A program made the translations under genes and the position numbers. Source: Porphyromonadaceae bacterium (GTDB taxonomy: Bacteria > Bacteroidota > Bacteroidia > Bacteroidales > UBA11471). From it: a stretch of DNA of 8,795 nucleotides. The stretch spans positions 1 through 8,795 of the forward strand of contig JAJQIP010000219.1 of NCBI GenBank assembly GCA_021199145.1. Reading direction: 5' to 3'. Positions 6,844 through 8,795 of this stretch are shown one piece after another. Below the pieces are notes generated by a model. It saw only the letters and a list, made by a program, of their open reading frames with translations. It was not told where the DNA came from and did not search any database. Position 1 is the stretch's first letter; every line of letters begins with the position of its first letter.

Positions 6844-8643
6844 ATGAAAAATAGTATGAGAAATTTTGGAATAGTGCTCCTCCTGGCAGCGTTCGCTGTC
6901 GCCTGTTCGGACGATACGACCCAACTCGATAAGGACCATGAGGCCAACTCCAACTCCGAAATCTATGCGGGGCTGTGGGGGATTGCCTCAACGGTGGCCG
7001 ATGTGGCCGACCAGGCCTATATCGTCGAGGCGTTGCGGGGAAATATCGCCGAGCCGACGACCAACGCCACCATGGAGATGTGGGACCTCTGGTACTATCG
7101 GGATTTGCAGGGGAACTCCCTGGTCAATCCGGCGGGATATTACAACATTATTGTCAATGTGAACGACTACCTGGAGCAGGTGGAGAACTTCAGGACCACC
7201 AATCCGACCGCCTTCAACTTCGAGGAGAAATACGGGGTGACCTTCGACCTCTTTATGTCGACCGCCATCCGCTACAAGGTGTGGGCCTATATGATGCTGG
7301 CCAAGTTCTACGGGGAGGCCGTCTACTTCGACGACCCCCTGTCGGAGTATGTCGACATCGAGACGGCGTTGGCCGAAAACAACGGCTTCGAGCGGTTGGA
7401 CTTCAATGGCATTATCGACAAATGTCTCGAGTTGATGACCGTAGGTCAATATGGGGTCGACGGCTTGCAGGAGACCACCTGGAAGACCTTCCTCTTCCCC
7501 AGTGCGACGGGGGATGACGAATCGCGGATGCGCTACGACCGCTATCAGTTCACCTCCGAAATCCTGCTGGCGGAGCTTTACCTCTGGAAAGGGGACTACT
7601 ACAATGCGGCTATCCAGGCGATGACGGAAATCACTCGGGGTGGCAGCACGAGCAATGCCGACTGCTATATGCTCTGCTTACGGGGATCCTACAACTCGAC
7701 GTGGCTGAATGCAGTCCACACCTACTACCGGTGGGAACAGGTCTCCATGGCCTCCTACAACCCGAAACAATCGGGGGAGACCAACCGCCTGGAGGATTTC
7801 GCCTCAAACGAAAGTCCTTTCCATTACTATATAAAACCCACCGAATATGCGATGGCACGGTTTGATACCACGAGTGTCGCCAACACGGCGAAGGCCTCCT
7901 ATTCGGATGTCTATCGGGGCAGCGGCTGCACCTATAAATGGACGGACGCAGGCGATGTGGTGCTGAACAAATGGATTAACGGCTCCACCCAGACGACCGA
8001 GACCATCATCTCTCTCTATCGGGCCAGCCACCTCCACCTGATGCTCTGCGAAGCCCTCTCGGGTATGGCGGCCACCTCACCGGACATCTACTCCGACGAT
8101 GCCTTGCGGAACGCCTTCCTGGAAGCGGCTCTGGCTCTGCTGAACACGGGAACCAGCACCTATTGGGACGCTTCGACGGGTGCCTATGCAGAAGGGAATG
8201 CCATGGATGTGATGATCAGGTATTTCGACCCCTCCAACGCCAACCTCTATCTGGCCAACCTCTATCGGGGTGCCGACCATACCCAGAGTGCCTCCCAATA
8301 CCTCAACCAAGGGGTGCGGGGACGGGTCTCCATGGGGTATGACGATGCCGGCATTCTGGATACGGACGACAATGGAGCGTTGATTTACAGCGCTGACGAG
8401 CAGTGCTGGAAACTCGACTCTCTCTTGGCGGAGGAGTACTTCTTCGAACTCTCGGGTGAAGGACATACCATGTCGTGTCTCTACCGGCTGATGACCACCG
8501 GGAATCGGGAAGAGAACGCCAGGGTGCGTACCCCGGAACAGAAGGCCTATTTCGCTAAGGTGGAGGCCGGTGGCCGTAGCAATGTCGAGGGAATTCTCTC
8601 CGACGAAAGCGGCTGGTTTATCGATTACAACCTGTTCGAATAG
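6844..8643 (+). CDS. SusD/RagB-like substrate-binding lipoprotein
   Basis: This 599-residue lipoprotein starts 26 bases after the SusC gene and is presumably its lid. The signal peptide ends in the lipobox AVAC (Cys21), followed by SDD, a good Bacteroides-type surface-export signal. SusD-type helices are visible: YYNIIVNVNDYLEQVENF at 99-116, a helix through 141-160 with YKVWAYMMLAKFYGEAVYF, the TPR-like LLAELYLWKGDYYNAA from 241, SLYRASHLHLMLCEAL at 390-405, and ELSGEGHTMSCLYRLM at 535-550. The last corresponds to the conserved E-x-x-x-EGxRxxDLxR helix but is divergent, with Ser-Cys-Leu in place of Phe-Asp-Leu. The protein ends SGWFIDYNLFE and lacks the usual NPxLxQNPGY-type tail, which the upstream SusD-like fragment does have. 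Met5 is an alternative start but gives a shorter n-region. The function, capture of substrate at the cell surface and transfer into SusC, follows from the family; the ligand is unknown. Confidence 0.92.
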   Translation: MKNSMRNFGIVLLLAAFAVACSDDTTQLDKDHEANSNSEIYAGLWGIASTVADVADQAYIVEALRGNIAEPTTNATMEMWDLWYYRDLQGNSLVNPAGYYNIIVNVNDYLEQVENFRTTNPTAFNFEEKYGVTFDLFMSTAIRYKVWAYMMLAKFYGEAVYFDDPLSEYVDIETALAENNGFERLDFNGIIDKCLELMTVGQYGVDGLQETTWKTFLFPSATGDDESRMRYDRYQFTSEILLAELYLWKGDYYNAAIQAMTEITRGGSTSNADCYMLCLRGSYNSTWLNAVHTYYRWEQVSMASYNPKQSGETNRLEDFASNESPFHYYIKPTEYAMARFDTTSVANTAKASYSDVYRGSGCTYKWTDAGDVVLNKWINGSTQTTETIISLYRASHLHLMLCEALSGMAATSPDIYSDDALRNAFLEAALALLNTGTSTYWDASTGAYAEGNAMDVMIRYFDPSNANLYLANLYRGADHTQSASQYLNQGVRGRVSMGYDDAGILDTDDNGALIYSADEQCWKLDSLLAEEYFFELSGEGHTMSCLYRLMTTGNREENARVRTPEQKAYFAKVEAGGRSNVEGILSDESGWFIDYNLFE

Positions 8644-8658
8644 AGACGCATGCGTTTC
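8643..8658 (+). terminator. Weak inverted repeat after the SusD gene, possible terminator
   Basis: ACGCATGCGT at 8646-8655 is a perfect 10-base palindrome. With flanking pairs the RNA could form a 6-bp stem (8643-8648 with 8653-8658, one G-U pair) around a 4-base CATG loop, followed by the pyrimidine-rich ACTCTTTCTT. It sits directly at the stop codon. The stem is short and there is no clean U run, so termination is uncertain. Confidence 0.22.
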
Positions 8659-8676
8659 ACTCTTTCTTAACGAAGT

Positions 8677-8718
8677 GGGGGGGGGGGGGGGCCGGGGCGG
8701 GGCCGCTGGGTTTTTTTT
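8677..8718. other. G-dominated block with a 15-base G run and an 8-base T run
   Basis: Bases 8677-8691 are 15 consecutive G. They are followed by short G runs (8694-8697, 8699-8702, 8708-8710) separated by C-rich spacers, and then eight T at 8711-8718. C is scarce, so the block does not fold into a G-C hairpin. It is very unlike both the genes and the AT-rich sequence that follows. It may be a misread terminator stem, a sequencing artefact, or a real G-quadruplex-capable tract. Confidence 0.6.
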
Positions 8719-8795
8719 GAATTTTTAGAGACAATTTTATAAAAAAATTATATAATAAACAGGGAAAAATCGCAACGGGAAATTTATTTATATTA
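8719..8795. other. AT-rich non-coding end of the window
   Basis: There is no open reading frame of note here. The sequence is strongly AT-rich, including seven consecutive A (8741-8747) and a TATATAATAA stretch, which could be part of a promoter region for a gene beyond the window. I looked for the Bacteroidota -7 element TAnnTTTG paired with an upstream TTTG and did not find a convincing pair. Confidence 0.4.

Noticed and set aside
6975..7517. A + strand frame of 180 codons inside the SusD gene
   Set aside because: It overlaps the SusD reading frame, which has clear family motifs, and its Gly/Arg-rich composition is typical of a frame shadow.
8719..8795. A Bacteroidota promoter at the right end
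   Set aside because: A TTTG occurs at 8716-8719, but no matching TAnnTTTG lies at the expected distance, and AT-richness alone is not enough.
1..8795. CRISPR array, tRNA, rRNA, insertion sequence or phage gene
   Set aside because: I saw no regular repeat-spacer pattern, cloverleaf, transposase motif or terminal inverted repeats; nearly all of the window is accounted for by the five genes.

Overview
This window looks like a piece of a Bacteroidota genome, most likely order Bacteroidales. The evidence is a SusC-type TonB-dependent transporter followed by a SusD-type lipoprotein, Asp-rich residues after the lipoprotein cysteines, very short intergenic gaps and mostly non-Shine-Dalgarno starts. 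The G+C content of the genes is high for the group by eye, which would suit a relative of Alistipes, but the genus is a guess.

Layout, all on the + strand: (1) bases 1-118 hold the C-terminal end of an upstream SusD/RagB-like protein, read with two nearby compensating frame breaks; (2) 140-1786 and 1802-3643 encode two large lipoproteins, each with two FAS1 (fasciclin)-like domains and a beta-rich C-terminal domain; (3) 3662-6817 encodes a 1051-residue SusC/RagA-like TonB-dependent outer-membrane transporter; (4) 6844-8643 encodes a 599-residue SusD/RagB-like surface lipoprotein; (5) 8644-8795 is non-coding, with a small palindrome, a 15-base G run in a G-dominated block, and then AT-rich sequence. 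The gaps between consecutive genes are 21, 15, 18 and 26 bases, so one transcript probably covers everything, with the upstream SusC presumably just outside the window.

The likely joint job is surface capture and TonB-energised import of a glycan or other oligomer. SusC forms the barrel and SusD the lid; the FAS1 lipoproteins may be accessory surface binding or adhesion proteins, in the role SusE/SusF or SGBP proteins have in other loci. No glycoside hydrolase, protease, sensor or anti-sigma gene is present, so the substrate cannot be named. I see no mobile element, tRNA, rRNA, CRISPR array or phage gene. The points most worth checking are the two-FAS1-gene cassette apparently flanked by SusD-type genes, the SusC protein without a recognisable TonB box, the SusD protein without the usual C-terminal motif, and suspicious sequence at both ends of the window.
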